From contig JAECYW010000006.1 of assembly GCA_023014335.1 (NCBI GenBank), positions 3,038,001 through 3,102,000 of the forward strand: a stretch of DNA of 64,000 bases, written 5' to 3'. The translations under genes and the position numbers were made by a program. This document shows positions 34,728 through 47,844 of this stretch, piece after piece (position 1 is the first letter of the stretch; the number at the start of each line of letters is the position of its first letter). The stretch comes from Galerina marginata (Eukaryota; Basidiomycota; Agaricomycetes; Agaricales; Galerinaceae). The notes beneath the pieces were generated by a model. It saw only the letters and a program-made list of their open reading frames with translations, did no database searches and had not been told where the DNA came from.

Positions 34728-35839
34728 ATGTCCGTCGGTATGGTTGTCCTTTACTCACTGATATCGACCCATCTAATATTTTCTGTTTCCTTGTAGCACC
34801 CAAGGATTTCGGATATAAACATAACAAACCTGCCGTTAGTCAAATTTATACCTCTGGGCTTAGTTCAAACTAACATCGCTGATTGATTTATCTAGCTTAC
34901 TCAACTGTTAGATGTGCTTGGTCTAGACAGTGACCCGACAACGGCTCAGGGTGTCAAGGCTCGTATGACAACTTGGTGCCCTTTGACCTTGAACTCTAAC
35001 ATATAGGATCAATTAGACGTCTCTTGAGGCCCTTTGCAGGCAGCATCTTGATCTCAAAAGTGTACCGTCAAAACAACTAGATGCATTGGCTCGGATTCAA
35101 AATGAGGTCAGGACAATCACTCCTAGATTCGAGGTCAAATTCCTGAAGGAATTGTGTTATAGCTTAAACAAAGCTATCCTACACTGTACAGTGGGGAAGC
35201 GGGGAAAAAAGCGTCCTTTTTTGCGATTCAGTTTATCAAATTATATCATCATACATGTCGCGGCAACCTCACTGTGAAGAAGCGAATTGAAGCCCGTAAA
35301 TTGGTGAGTCCTTCTGTAGTCAGTCTGGTCTCATGCTGACGAAGATTTCAAGCAATGTGCGGCTGCAGCTGCAGCAAAAAAGAAACATCTTGAAAGGAAA
35401 GTTTCTGCCAGGAAGACACGGGTTGAACCTCATAAATCGGTCAGTCTTACTGAACTCAGTCTTGTCTCGTGCTAATGAAGGTTTCAAACAACAGACTGCT
35501 GCTGCAGCGAATTCTACTAAGAAAGCTCCAATCCGCAAGGACCCAGGCCCTCCACTTTCCTTAGAGCCTCAAGTTCAATTTGGGAAACCGTTACCATCAA
35601 TTACTCCTGTTTACGAATTCTTGTCAGCCTGCACTCCTCCGATGGATCGTTTCCTTCACAAATTCTTGAAATTTGGATGTTCGGATCTGGAATATCTCAG
35701 ATCCTTGTCCGATATGCCAGCATCTACAAAGTATATTACTTTGAACAGCATGCTAACAGAGTCAGAAGGTGGCCCACGAGCTACGCCGATGGATATCGCA
35801 ATTATTGGGCATCAACTTGAAGTTTTTTTTACAAAGTAA
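34728..35839 (+). CDS. orphan multi-exon protein with duplicated exon-intron unit
   Basis: About eight short exons. The spliced start is MSVAPKDFGYKHNKPA, then LTQLLDVLGLDSDPTTAQG, TSLEALCRQHLDLKSVPS and LARIQNEVRTITPRFE. Two later exons rich in Lys, Ala and Arg (KRIEARKL; AAAAAAKKKHLERKVSARK) are followed by introns that resemble each other, suggesting tandem duplication. The last exon, from TAAAANSTKKAPIRK, carries YEFLSACTPPMDRFLHKFLK and FGCSDLEYLRSLSDMP, a helical stretch, and stops at 35839. The middle is likely a basic coiled or nuclear-targeting segment. I do not recognise the family, and the exact donor near 34976 is uncertain. Confidence 0.55.
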
Positions 35840-38099
35840 ATGAATTTTTGAAACAGCCATGTATTCGTAGCCGTATTGCTCTACCTGACCATATAAATCG
35901 CATTTTTCCACAATCTGTTCAATCAAGTAAGACTAAAGTCACGTACAAGACTTATTATTCAGTGATATTTTCAACAAAACTTCGAGCCAATCAATAGGAA
36001 TAACGATAGAGTAACTGGGAACTAAACTCATGTTTGAGAACCACTTCTTTATACAGTGCATTATTCTTGCTTCAGTGTTTCCTTTTCTTGATGCCCAATC
36101 ACTCCTTCTTTCAGAACAGAATTTCAATTTCATTTTACCATAGGAACAAAGGCAAGTTGATATATGAAGAATACTTATGTTCTTTGAATGGGATTCTAAC
36201 CAGGACCACCTCTCCAGTACGCGCTTGATGGCGCCAAACACAGTGTAGGCACGCGGGCCAGACTCACGCCCTCGCCTAGCTAGGCGAGGGGGTATACCAC
36301 GAAACAGCCCACCTCGGCTTGTCTCAACCCCCCCCCCCCCCCCTCACCCCGGAAGTTTCTGGTCCCCAGCATACCAGGCGGAATACTCGGCTCGGCCACC
36401 CAGGCACAGACGAGACCGAAATGTTGCTTGTGCGTGGCATGCAAAAAGGAAGTGGGAAAGGGCGGACGCGGGGATGGCCAATGCTCGACGACGGAGCATG
36501 TCCGAGAAGTGCGGGGCATGTGAGCAACACGGTATGTGGTCCGTCGTGCGTGTCGATGTATCCTGGTACTGATATTGTGCACCGTTCTGATCAGACAGCC
36601 GGTGATGAAGAACTAGCGGCAAGGGTCTCGACGCAGTTCACAGCTGCTCGAGATGAACGGGGGCAGCCGCGCCGACAGACGTGCACCACCCCGACCTGAT
36701 AACCGTAATTACCAACTTCTCCACTTCGACAGTTGGGAAGAGGTCTGAGCACGCTGAGAGCGAACGAATGGCCGTGGTCTGTCAACCCGCAGGGGCCAGT
36801 CTACCGACAAGCGTCAATCGGGTAGTAAGATTCATGAACGGACACTGGAATAATACAGATGACAGCTTCGCGGTCGTAGGTCATAAGCCCTATCAGAGCG
36901 TTGGTCCACTTGTTAACGATTTTTGAGAAAGTGGTGGACCCAGAGCTAATCAGAACTTGCCTGATACAGTACCATTGTTTAACTGTTGAATACCGTCATC
37001 AGACACCCTCAGGAATGGCCGTGCCGTCCTCTCTTTGGTTTTTTCTTCTGTCAGATTCCAGACAGCATCTTTCAAAAGAAAACAGTTCCCCAAACATCGT
37101 CCTGATCTTCGGCAAAATACAAAGTTCAAGGTAGCCCATAGAGAGCAGCAATCGAGGGTCACTCTGAGAGTAAACGTTGATGAAGAGTCTTCCCACTCAA
37201 TTGTCGCCAAAGAGCGCGGCAATCATCGTTTGATATTCTAGAACACAGCGTGGCGGAAGTTGTCGTGGTGCTCGATCAACCAACCTTGATCAACCAATAT
37301 TGATCAACTAACCTCAGGCAACAGTCTCGAGGCCAGCACAGCATGGTAGGGTCTGTCTGGATTTGCAGAAAGGTATCACTGGATCAAGTAATGCGCCTCA
37401 TCGGCCGTAATGTGATGAGAATGGAGGCGTTCGACATAGCGAAAATACAAGCGGATGGGATGTCATGTCCCCATAGTAGAATCACGATACTGGAGAAATT
37501 GTTGGGCATTTGGAGGGCCAGCCACGCTGTGAGCCGAGGATGAGCAGGTCCAGCACCAACCCATAGTATTGGAAACAAAGACAGAAAACTGGAGTACACG
37601 AAAAAGACCAAACACGTTCGTGTGTCCATGTCTAGATAAATGTTGAGCGGAGAAATCAAAATTTAGATAGGCCAAAATTACCTTGTAAGTCAAGGTCGTC
37701 TTGTTTTTCGCTGTAATATAACCGGCCAAGTTATGGTCGAGAATAAGATGAAGCAGACAATTGAAAAGAGTTAAATTATCATCTTATAAATTTTCGAAAG
37801 CACAGTCCTCATAGACATTACATCTTCCCTCGCCTGTTTCCCAGATATCCGTTAGATTATTGGTACCTGGCGTCACTAAAAGACTATCATCAGTTGAGAA
37901 CGACTGAAACGATGCCAGAAATATTACCCCGTGAACGAGTAAAGGCGGAGGTTCCGTGTCCTATTAACTAATGAGCGAGGAGAATCGTGAATATTCGAAA
38001 TAACCTATAGCCGGCTTAATCCAGATAGGGAATAAGCCACACTTGTCCGCTCTATAGATATCAATTAAAGGCGGTAATGAAAGTATTGAAATCAACTTA
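35840..38099. other. no supported gene
   Basis: Short overlapping frames only. Includes a 16-base poly-C tract near 36329-36344, the palindrome at 36269-36290, and a short GATCAACCAA repeat at 37275-37312. Confidence 0.4.
36269..36290. repeat. perfect 22-base palindrome
   Basis: CCCTCGCCTAG directly followed by its exact reverse complement CTAGGCGAGGG, with no spacer. Confidence 0.8.
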
Positions 38100-39600
38100 C
38101 TCGAAGAAGAGGAATTGACCAAGGTACTAAGAACAAGAGTCAGGAAATCGTAGACATAAGTATAGTTTGACAGGACTCACGGCATTCGGGATCTTTTCGA
38201 CTGGTTCAATGTCATAGCAGGGAATGAGCTTATCGTAGGTGTCGAAAAACTCGATACCAGATTCCTTGAAAGCCCGTTCGGTCAGGAGCAAACACTCAAT
38301 TCGAGACAGACCTACTAGAAAAGGCAGCACTAGCCAGGATGCTAGTTTTATGTTGCCTACAATCATGAGGATTATCATACGCCTGTTCAATAAGAGCAAG
38401 TTCCTCCCGCTGCGATTGGTTCAGGCGACTTTCGCAGAGTAGGCCTTATTTAGCTTTTCTAAAGCCAGAACCAAAAGCTTGGTATCATGTTTAAACGACA
38501 GCAGACTGCCAGCATGGATTACTCAGTATAATTTGGGACGCAAGGAAAGTAACTCACGTACGGGAAGGGTATGGAAGCGAACTTCCTCTTCTCCAGTCGG
38601 TGAACCATAGTAGTGTAGATAGCCTGCTTCTTCGGCGCTGATGTACGGACCCTCTTTCAAATAACCGTGTTGCCTTTCTTGTTCAGCCTTAGGTACAGAC
38701 CTATAATGATGATGAAACGATTAGTCAAAAGATACAAAAATCCGAGATCCTTCTTAACAACTGCTTATCGACCGTGCCACCACGATGGATACGTTCACGA
38801 TTATAATGACTAACTCTATACAAGTCATCCGTCAGAGCGATACTCGCTTCTGTAGATGTGATACACTTACGAGCACCACCAATCTACCTTACTTATGATG
38901 TATGGGAGGATGATGATCGCGCTTGCAGTATTTGCTTTATCGACTCGGGCATCATGTCCAAAATGACCCGCATCTCGAGATTGTAATGGGATTCCACGCG
39001 CTGCTTCTTTACTGTCTTTACAACACCTTGGCTATTTTCGCCTTCGAACTGACGCGCAACCAGACTGCTCAGCCTACGCAGATACCAATGAGGGTTATTA
39101 TTAAGAACCAAAAAGAATCATTGCTAACCATCTCGAGCAACGGAACAATTCCATGCTTGAAGAACAACCACACACGCCAAGCTGGAGCGCCTCCGCGAGT
39201 TGGAATGGATGACATTCTTGAAGTGGGACTTCTTGTGGTCAAGGTCCTGGAATGATTGTCAGACGGGCATCAGGAAAAATACGTAGGAAAAACACTTGAC
39301 AGGCTTCAAGTTCACGTTGTAATCCAGGCGACGATGGTTCAAGTTCTAGTAAGGTACTTTTGAAAATGAAGCATTGACAAGCCACACCTTGCGATGGATC
39401 AGGAGGTTGAGCATGTCGTAACCTTGCTTACAAACTTGAAGACCGGCTTCGACCCTTCCAACTTCGTTGTCTGGAAGAACTCGTGGCGTTGAGTTCCGGG
39501 AAAAGATTCTCTTTCGACATGGCTGAGTCGGCTGAGTCATTTCGGGCCTCATCCTGAAGCTCATAGGGAACAAAGCATTTGAGCAGTTTCTGATACGAAA
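38100..39600 (-). CDS. possible multi-exon gene, unrecognised
   Basis: Protein-like exons follow one another on the minus strand: [20 protein letters not shown] (near 39420), [20 protein letters not shown] (near 39230), [20 protein letters not shown] then [20 protein letters not shown] (38570-38695), and [20 protein letters not shown] then [12 protein letters not shown] (38190-38290). Several are bounded by plausible GT and AG sites. I could not join them all in frame, so the gene may be partly decayed. No domain recognised. Confidence 0.35.
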
Positions 39601-40839
39601 CTCGGACTACGACTGGCGACCCAGGATGTCAGTGGTCGAGGTACCCTTTTTTTGGTTTTTAACCAGGGGATGAGCACCTTGTGAGTCTCCCAGACCAAAG
39701 GTCTCCTATATCACCTCATTCGTCTTTTCCCATCCTAGATCGTCAAAATATCTGCCCACAGCCCCAAGAATGGACAGGACTTGCAACCTGTGCAGCGTTT
39801 CACCCTTTTCGTTTGTGTCCGAATGTACCTAAATGGTGGAGAGTGAGTGAGAAAAGGATACTGAACATAGTGGAAACTTACCTTGGTAGTTCCTGACGCC
39901 TGGTGCAGCGGAACGGAAAAAGAACGCAAGAGGGCGAGGACAGGTGGGGTCGGAGGTCGAAGATCTTCCTGAACTTGTCAATCAACAGTTGAGAATCCGG
40001 GCCGGCAAGATTTGCCACAGTCCAGGGCGGTGAGCTCGATTAATAGGGATCTCTTTGTCATATGGTAGATTATAATTTTCCTGGATATATTCTCCTTCTA
40101 GGGGTTGGTTTCTAATTTTTTTTCTGAGCATTGAGAGAACCATATTTGTTTAATTATCATTTGAAGCAGACCGCTGCCCAACGTTCAACCCCGGCCCGGA
40201 ACGTACGTCTTGAACTTGAACCACGACACACTAAGAATCTGAATTTCCAACCTTTTAACATCACCCACATCAGGCTCTATATTTTGAACTCCCAACTCGA
40301 GTTAGTGTTCTATCAACACTGAATACAATACTTGGTGGTGAGTTCAGAGTTGTTCAATTTTGTGTATTTTGTGTATTCATTTATTCCTCCTCCATCTTCC
40401 TTCCTCCCTACTTGTCTGTTTCGGTCCAAGCACATACACCGCCGATCCAAAGCGCCGCCTTTGCTTTCTCAACTATCGACGTGGATAAAGCGGCCCCTTC
40501 CTTACTACGTCAACCTCGATCAATTCAATCCCCCTCATCTGCCTTCCCAGGCCATGAAGTAGTCAACTAACGCGGCCATGGTCTCATCATTTATCCTCGA
40601 CGAGAAGCTGGCGGAGACGTGGACCACCTCAATTCTAATGCAATTCATCACACTCGTAAAGAAATCACTACACAATTATAATTTCCTCGCACTTTCTGCG
40701 TACGAAGGTCTGCTATCTCTGCAACTGCACTGAGAAGACGTCCCCTCTCGACGTGTGGATCTGAAATCCAAGCTGACAAGAACTAGCTAAACCTCGATAT
40801 ACTCATATAACTTATGTTTCAGACAATCTCCTACATAGA
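39601..40839. other. no supported gene
   Basis: Short frames only. A CT-rich stretch near 40380-40430 may belong to a promoter or leader. Confidence 0.35.
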
Positions 40840-41118
40840 ATGAATACCCAAGTGCAAAGCGCCGTCGAGTCGGCACTGAATGCTCTTGGAGACGGAAATT
40901 GGAAGTTGGGAGAAGGCGTACAGGTTGGCAAGGGCGGCAAGGACGATGACGATGGTATCATTATCGAGAATTTCATCTGTAAGGCCTATTCCATTTCTTA
41001 GATTCCAGCAATCTGATTATCAACCACAGACGACGTGGTCGCGACTGCCATGTGCAACGCTTCAATATTATTCCCCAGCCACCAACCCGAGGATCAACAA
41101 TCAGAAGCCAATTTCTAG
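40840..41118 (+). CDS. 75-residue acidic/Gly-rich small protein
   Basis: Exon 1 (40840-40978) starts MNTQVQSAVESALNALGDGN and runs through VQVGKGGKDDDDGIIIENFI. A GT/AG intron of 51 bases (40979-41029) joins in frame to exon 2, YDVVATAMCNASILFPSHQP, stopping at 41116-41118. Length, clean splice and strong start context support a real small gene, but I know no relatives and cannot suggest a role. Confidence 0.45.
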
Positions 41119-43218
41119 AACCAACCAGCTCTCTCTGCCTCCTGAAAAGAGAACCAATCAAGTTCGTGCTCTGGTCGATCTTATACCTCGGTTTGGGCAA
41201 AAGGCGAACAGAAGTCTAGCTAAAGAGAATATTTATGGTCTAAGCTTAGAATTCCAATTGAATAAGTACTTAGAGAAAGAGTTGTATCAAGCACTTTCTC
41301 TTTGAGCTTATGGTTCAGCAATGCTAACTTCAATTTTGAAATCTTTTACCTTCATGACCCACCGAATTTTTGGCCCATGTTATGATAACTGAGCAGGCAC
41401 ATTCTGCAATCTATTTTTAGGTCAGCTTCTATTTCCGTCTGACGTTCAAGTTCAGCCCTCAGCCCTCACCACCATTCACATTTCCACTTCCACGTCCCAT
41501 TAGCCTGATCTGCATTGCGGAAACAATGGCCAGCACCGCTCCGAGTGCCCTTTCCTCCAATGATGTGGGCCAGAGATCGAAGGATTTCGGGAAACGGGGG
41601 AGATACACCGGTATGTCGCAAAAACGACCTGCAGCTACTGCACCTCACCGCATCCCAGCACCGGTCAGCACGTCTCCACCCTATGATACTCCGTGTTTGC
41701 CCCGTATCTACCGCCGGTGCTTCTACTTGCGCCGACATGGCTATTCCATGCCTAATGCAGGTCCCATTCGCCTCGTCAATCTGCTCAACCTCCTCCACCT
41801 CATCGTTGCCGCCGAGGTCAGACTGCATCCACCACCTCAAACGACATTGACGCGGATGACACGGCCTCCTCCATGCCGTGCTACTGTTACTGCCTCTACG
41901 CATGTGTTGACGTGGCCTATGCCGCCCCGCGTTTGCTTCAACTACCTGTGAATACAGTTGACCTCCACCTCGTCAACCTAGCCATTGCGGTTACACTTCC
42001 TTTGCCATCTCGGACAACATTGATGCGGGTGGCGGGTCCCAATCACCAGGGCCTCTGTGGCGCCACTGCTCTCCTCCACTCGCGTCGCCGTGGCTAACGC
42101 AGACCACATCCCCTCTTCAACCACCGTGGATATGGTCGACACCGCCTCACCTCATTGACGTGGGTTAACGACGCCCACACCGTCTCCGTGCCTATACGAC
42201 TACGCCTTTACCTCCAACGTCGACGCGGGTGATGCTGCCCTTCACTGCGGCCCAATCTAGCCACAATGTCCTCCAACAGGTGCCATGTTTGACACCGATA
42301 CGGCCAACGTTGTCCAAACACCTCCACCTCCTCAGTAAAAATGTATGTAGCTGATGCCACCACCCACGCCCCGCAGTGTTATTACAATACAACCCCACTT
42401 CTTTCACTCGAACTAACATAACCACCAACTCGGTGAACCCACGAAGGACCCCAGCCCATCACACTCCTATCATGTCCAAGTCTGCGGAGCCCGGGTCCGC
42501 TTTCTTGATCACAAATATGCTCAAAGTGAGCTGCCGCCAGCTCAGCGCCGTTCCTGCGCCATCTGCAACCGCAACCAACCTCACCCCGACCCTTTCCTCC
42601 TCTGACAGCTCAGTGAACACCGTTGTTGCTACCTTGGCCCTTTTATCCCTTCCGTCCTGTCTCCATCCCTCTCTTCCATTCCTGTTGTCGCTTCCACCGT
42701 CGTAATTGGCAGTACGGCCCCGGCCAGACTTTGGCACAAACCCGATGACCGGTCAGATTGCTGTTCACGGTTTTCAACACGAGATTGATGCCCACCGGTT
42801 TTTGCCACCCCAGATGTTGACACAAACACCCTTATCACGGTCTCCCTTCATATGACTGGCTACATGTTCTCTCCTTCCCGGATCAACGTCGATAGCCATT
42901 TCTTTCCTTTTTTTGGAATCTTCAAAACCACACCAGTACCGATATTTTTGTCGCGCACGACAGTATTCTTTCCAATCTCTATCTCTACGGATTTCGCCGA
43001 TTCTCGTTTGCAACCCGGGACATGTCTTTTCAACGTGAAACGGTAGCAGCGGTTCAACCTCCCGAGCCATGCAGCCAAAAAATGATTTTGAAATTTTGAT
43101 GATGGTGGTTCAATGCTGGAATAATACAAGTAGTGTAGCAAGTTCACCTGTCGATAAAATCGACCGTAATTGCATAACCGTGCTTCCGGAACTACTGGGT
43201 GAAAGGTGTTGAATAATC
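41119..43218. other. CT-rich decayed repeat region
   Basis: From about 41780 to 42400 the block ACATTGACGCGGATGAC and relatives (ACATTGATGCGGGTGGC; AACGTCGACGCGGGTGATG) recur with CCTCCACCTC stretches, suggesting an old tandem array. The long frames here reflect composition. No gene supported. Confidence 0.4.
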
Positions 43219-44826
43219 CTAAAATGTTACTTGAACCCAGCCAGTCAAACCCCCGTCTGTACCACAGCGGTATTCCCAGGTGCTACATTCATTTGAATCC
43301 GAGCAGGAAAAATATCTTAGATCTTGACAACAGATCGAGCGGAGGGCATTCAAATGACCCAGTGTTGAACTAGATGGGTTGACGTCACAGTTGAGTTTCA
43401 GGGTCCTCAGGTTCGGAAACCACTTCAACCATCGTAAAAAGTACTCCTAGAGCACGAAGGAATCCTATTAGTTTGTAATTCATTACAAGTGAAAGATACT
43501 CACGAAGGAGCGGCCATCTAATCTATCAATATCCAATTCCAAAGCGTGTACATTTCTTATCGGGCTTTCGCTGACGTGCTGGTCAAGCGCACATTTGCAC
43601 TGCTGGGGGTCACTTCTAGAGAAGAATTCGATGTGGCGGGTCAGGTTGGCCGGGAAATAAATAGTGAGAACGAATTCGCCAGAAAAATCAAGGTGGCTTG
43701 ATGACTTCATGGCCCAGACCAATAGAACAACAGCATCGCAGTACTCTGGATATTGCGGCCTGACAGTCTTGGTCAAGGGGTGAATATCGAAAGACGAGAG
43801 AGTGGAAATGTCGCCCATAATCCAACCAGCATAGTTGGCCGTGATTTGTACGCTCTTGAGGGATTCCGGAAGCAGAAGGACCTGAGAGCCGGGTGCTGCT
43901 TGTACTTTGGTTCGTCCAGCACGGCTCAGCAATTGCAAACTGTCCAAGAGACGATGGCGGTCTATAAAAACCTCTGGAAGGAGAAGAGGAGCCCTGTGCC
44001 AAACAATCATTCTGAACTTCTCCATCGAAGGACAATGCAACGTCGAGAAGATGTCAGCACAGGCGGTTATGTCGGAAAATTCCAGATCGACTTCGCAGAT
44101 AGACAATCCCTTCACGAAAGAAGGAAGGATATTTCGAAGAGTTGCGGTCTGAAATAAATTAACGTGGATGCTAAGGAAGAGGACTTCTTTCATGGTTTTG
44201 ACCATCCGATTGAAGAAAACCTCTTGGTTGTAGACTTCCTGTGGGAAAATCTGCGCGAAATCGTTGATTTTATGACGCACAGAACGACGAGGATTAATTT
44301 CATCTGGGTCCCTGACCATTTGGCGTATATCGATTGACGAGAGGCATACGAGAGCCGCGAATAAGGAAGTAAGTGAAAGCAGTACATGTTCTTCTCCCAG
44401 AACATGGTGATCATCGTCATGAAATTGAATGACAACAGAAGACACCATGATGTTACATTGTGAGACAAATGCACGGATCTCCTCACCGAATTCGACCAAG
44501 TAAAACAAGTCGATCTGGAGGGAAATATAATCCCCATCCTGTCGACTACGGAGGTTCAAGTCGGGAAACGAAGTTAAAATCAAAACCGCGAGTCTGGGTA
44601 TGTTGCCTTGCAGATGAACGGATGTATAGGATAATCCCCGTTCAATGACTCCCAGCTGCCGGAGGTATATATTATAGCAATGACTTCGAAGAGTATTGCA
44701 AGTTCTTCCAAGAGGAATCAACGTTTCTAAGTGGAACGCGTGGCGGAGGACCAGAAGTACGAGATCCAGTGGTAGAGAAAGGAGGGGGAAAACACCTTGG
44801 TGATTCTGAGGCTCAGAATTTAGCAA
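43219..44826 (-). CDS. F-box/leucine-rich protein
   Basis: About 520 residues. Near the N-terminus FPLLSLPLDLVLLVLRHAFH and LIPLGRTCNTLRSHCYNIYL form an F-box, which recruits substrates to SCF ubiquitin ligases through Skp1. The rest is Leu-rich and irregular, as in the many basidiomycete F-box proteins with LRR-like C-termini. A GT/AG intron (43447-43503, phase 0) links DGRSF to EYFLRWLKWFPNLRTLKLNC, a last LRR-like exon ending at the stop at 43219. The frame upstream of 44826 has no ATG, so a first exon probably lies between 44870 and 45100. Substrate unknown. Confidence 0.75.
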
Positions 44827-46924
44827 AATAAATGGAAATGAGTTTGGTATGAACTATACACTGACCACGCCGGACGAGGATCCAAATCTCAACTGAATGT
44901 CCGGTAGAACAGCACCATTGTCTTCGGGGTATATGACCTCGTCCGGCAAACGAGCAGGGGCTATCTATTCGTTTATTAGACAGATGAGCCAGAATAGTCG
45001 TCGACACATACCTCAGTCTGTCTATTTCTTTTTCTCTGTCTTTTCTTTGGTTCGGCGCTAGGAAATAATTTACCGTGCTACAGCAATTTCTCAGCATGGT
45101 GAGTGGTCGTGTGTGTTCAGACGACTTACATGAAACTTGGGAGTTTGTAAATCTTCAGGTTTGGTGCGTTTCTTGGACGGTAGCAGTCCGATGTGCTTCG
45201 AATGTCCCCAAAAACGATGGAGTGCCGTTGTATGTGACATATTCACAGTCGCACAAGAAGGAGACATAGGGATCAGATTGGCCACCTACATTGAAATAAC
45301 GTATAGATAAAGGTATAAGCAAAATTGCTAATTGTCTAACCGGGTTTCCTCCAGGCGTCTGGCTCCAATTGTCTAGGGCAAAAGTGTAGAAGTTTGCATT
45401 GATTTATTTCTGGACGGAAGGGACACATCTGAACGGACACAGAGAAACGACCGTCGAGGAGTACAACCATTCCAGATCGCGACACTTGATCAGGTCCTGA
45501 GAGAAATCTGGGAGCCTGAGGCAACCTGAACAGAGCCAAAGCTACCCGGCGTGGCTCCGAAAAGTCCGTTCTCACATGAGCGCCACTACAACTCGTCTTC
45601 AGGAGTGATTTGTAAACTTACGTCACCCTAATTGATCCCAGCGAAATGCTCAAGCCTTTGGAGAGAAAGACAATAAGCAGATCGGATCCGGGTAGATGGC
45701 GACGCGCAGGAAGGTACGGATGGGTTGGTTACAAAAAGAAATCAGATCAATTCCACACATTCCATATTTGGTTTCTCTGTTGACAGCCGACTTGCCTTTT
45801 TCAGCTTGTGGATTACCATTTTTGGTACACTGAGTCCGTCTGCCAAGGATGTGCAGGGAGCAATTATAAGCCCCAGACCTTTGATTTATGTATTACGGCC
45901 TTTCCCACATTCCTCACCCAGTAGTAAGTTGTTAAACCTTGAATACAAACGGCGCGTGCTGGCGTCCGAGTCGGATAGTTTGCCGGGAACTATTTACCGA
46001 AGTCGACTTTTCTACTACACAGTCCCCCTTTCAGTTGGTATGAATCGAGTTCATAAACTAGCCACATCAAGAAATTCTGAACAGAGTCGGGGGTCGGCTC
46101 GCAAGGACCCGCTATGACAGTGGCAGTCGCAATGGTGGGAGGCTTCTGGTCGGGAATGATCTCAACACGGGTCGGATCTGCTTCTTCATCTTGGACGTCA
46201 GATCCAGAAAGCTGATAATGAATGACATATCTCACCTTTTGTAGCAGCAGTCACATTGAAGACGGTCTTAATAGATGTTTGTTGGCTCATAAGTGAAACA
46301 AGTGCGTCTGGTGGGCAGTAATGGACTTTCTCCAAGGACAGCCAGAGCCAGAGTATTTATTTGCTTCCGAAGACCGCGTTGCTGCGTTGTTCCAGTGACG
46401 ATTCAAGCATAAAGGTGCCACGGATAAAAAATATACGACCTAAAGAACAAGAAACTGTCTTGACGCGAGCATGGATAATTCGTTGTATTTATGGCAGATC
46501 ATAATGCAGAACAAAAACGAACGTATAGTCAGAAAAAAACGAAACAGAGCCGGCACGGCGCTAGAGTAACTTCCATTGTTAAGTGAATAGGGCCGGTGTG
46601 AGTCGGCGGCAGTTGATGTCTGCTGCTCAGTGCAACCCTGTTTCATTGAAAATGATGAGTCGCGTGCCGGTGCACCTCGTTATTCTGCTATTTTTAAGAT
46701 TGTTCTAAGATCTTGTCCTTGTTCTCACAATTAGTGACAAGGGCTCACAGGGAGGGCTTACTGTGGAGCCTGTGGTCGGATTCCGTCGCCTGCGTTCAAA
46801 GCCCATCTATTCCTCCCGGTGAAGCTTGAAACCGGACAGCATTACGTTTCAATTTTGTAAGGTCATAATCATTCAAAAGCAGTCGGACGCTGCATCTCTC
46901 TTCACCCTCCTTACCAACGCGAAC
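44827..46924. other. no confident gene
   Basis: May hold the first exon of the F-box gene near 45060-45097. A minus-strand ATG at 46274 (MSQQTSIKTVFNVTAATKG) followed by VIHYQLSGSDVQDEEADPTR could be a small gene, but the splice is not convincing. Confidence 0.35.
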
Positions 46925-47844
46925 ATGTCCTTTTCGTTTCCAAGCTTTAATACGACGGTTTTTGCCCTTCCAAGCCTTCCCGGACTCATCGATCCCGACC
47001 ATTCTGTTCCCTTCGTCCAAATTTCTTGTGGGTTTTGTAGCCACATCGTCAGCAGCGCTGTCGCGAAAAAATGTGGTTCTTGCCAGGTTCGCTCCTACTG
47101 TGTAAGTTATATCCTGCGTAATTTTATGCGGGGTTGGAGCTAACAAATTTACAGAGTGTCAGCTGCCAGACCCGCGACTGGCCCGTCCATTCTCCATTTT
47201 GCCTAGATTGTTCTACAAACAGCGAGGCAGACAACATCAGTTCTGCCTTCGACCGCATTTTCCAAGGCGTCTTCGGCGCCTTCTTGGCTGAGCGCCTGGG
47301 AATACGATTTTTCGCTAACATCCCCGCAGAAGAAATTCGGTCCGCATGGATCTTGGTCTCACAGTCCCACTTTCTCCACATCACCCTTAAAGCCGTCGCC
47401 AATCCACCACCTGGGCGGCATAATCGTGCCACATTCATATCTGCCCAAGTAAGGCCAATGGGGACTCTTCCTAGCATGAGAGTCTCTGTTGTTAATGCCC
47501 GGCTTGCTGAGCGATATCCCGCAATCTGCTTGGGATACTCACTCATTTATGACACCGACCCACCTCCTCGGCTAGTGTATATTACAACCATTACCCATCC
47601 ATTTCCATGGCCAGATCGTCTTGATTTTAGTATTTCCGAGGCTAAACTTGTGGCATTCGTTCGAGAAACCCAAACCGCGTTAGCCAATACTTCTCAGAGC
47701 GACGTCTCCGCCACACAATCTGACGTCGCCGCATCTACTAGTCAAGTTCCCGCCCCCGCCCCCGCCCCTGCTCCCGCCGTCAATCCTGCAAGGAATCGCA
47801 GGCAGCGTCGCCAATGCCGTGGTCGTGGTCGTGGGCCCAACTAA
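46925..47844 (+). CDS. MYND zinc-finger protein
   Basis: 288 residues from two exons (46925-47101, 47155-47844) joined by a GT/AG intron in phase 0. The join completes a MYND finger: CGFCSH, KKCGSCQVRSYC, then SVSCQTRDWPVHSPFC, giving the full CxxC...CxxC...YCxxxCQxxDWxxHxxxC set of zinc ligands. MYND fingers bind short proline-containing peptides. The rest (FDRIFQGVFGAFLAERLGIR and beyond) shows no SET or other domain. The tail is a Pro-Ala run and basic RRQRRQCRGRGRG, suggesting nucleic acid or nuclear association. It is the last gene before the right inverted-repeat arm, 0.6 kb away. Confidence 0.85.

Noticed and set aside
41466..42737. Several 70-145 codon frames in the CT-rich region
   Set aside because: Frames occur on both strands and follow decayed tandem repeats.
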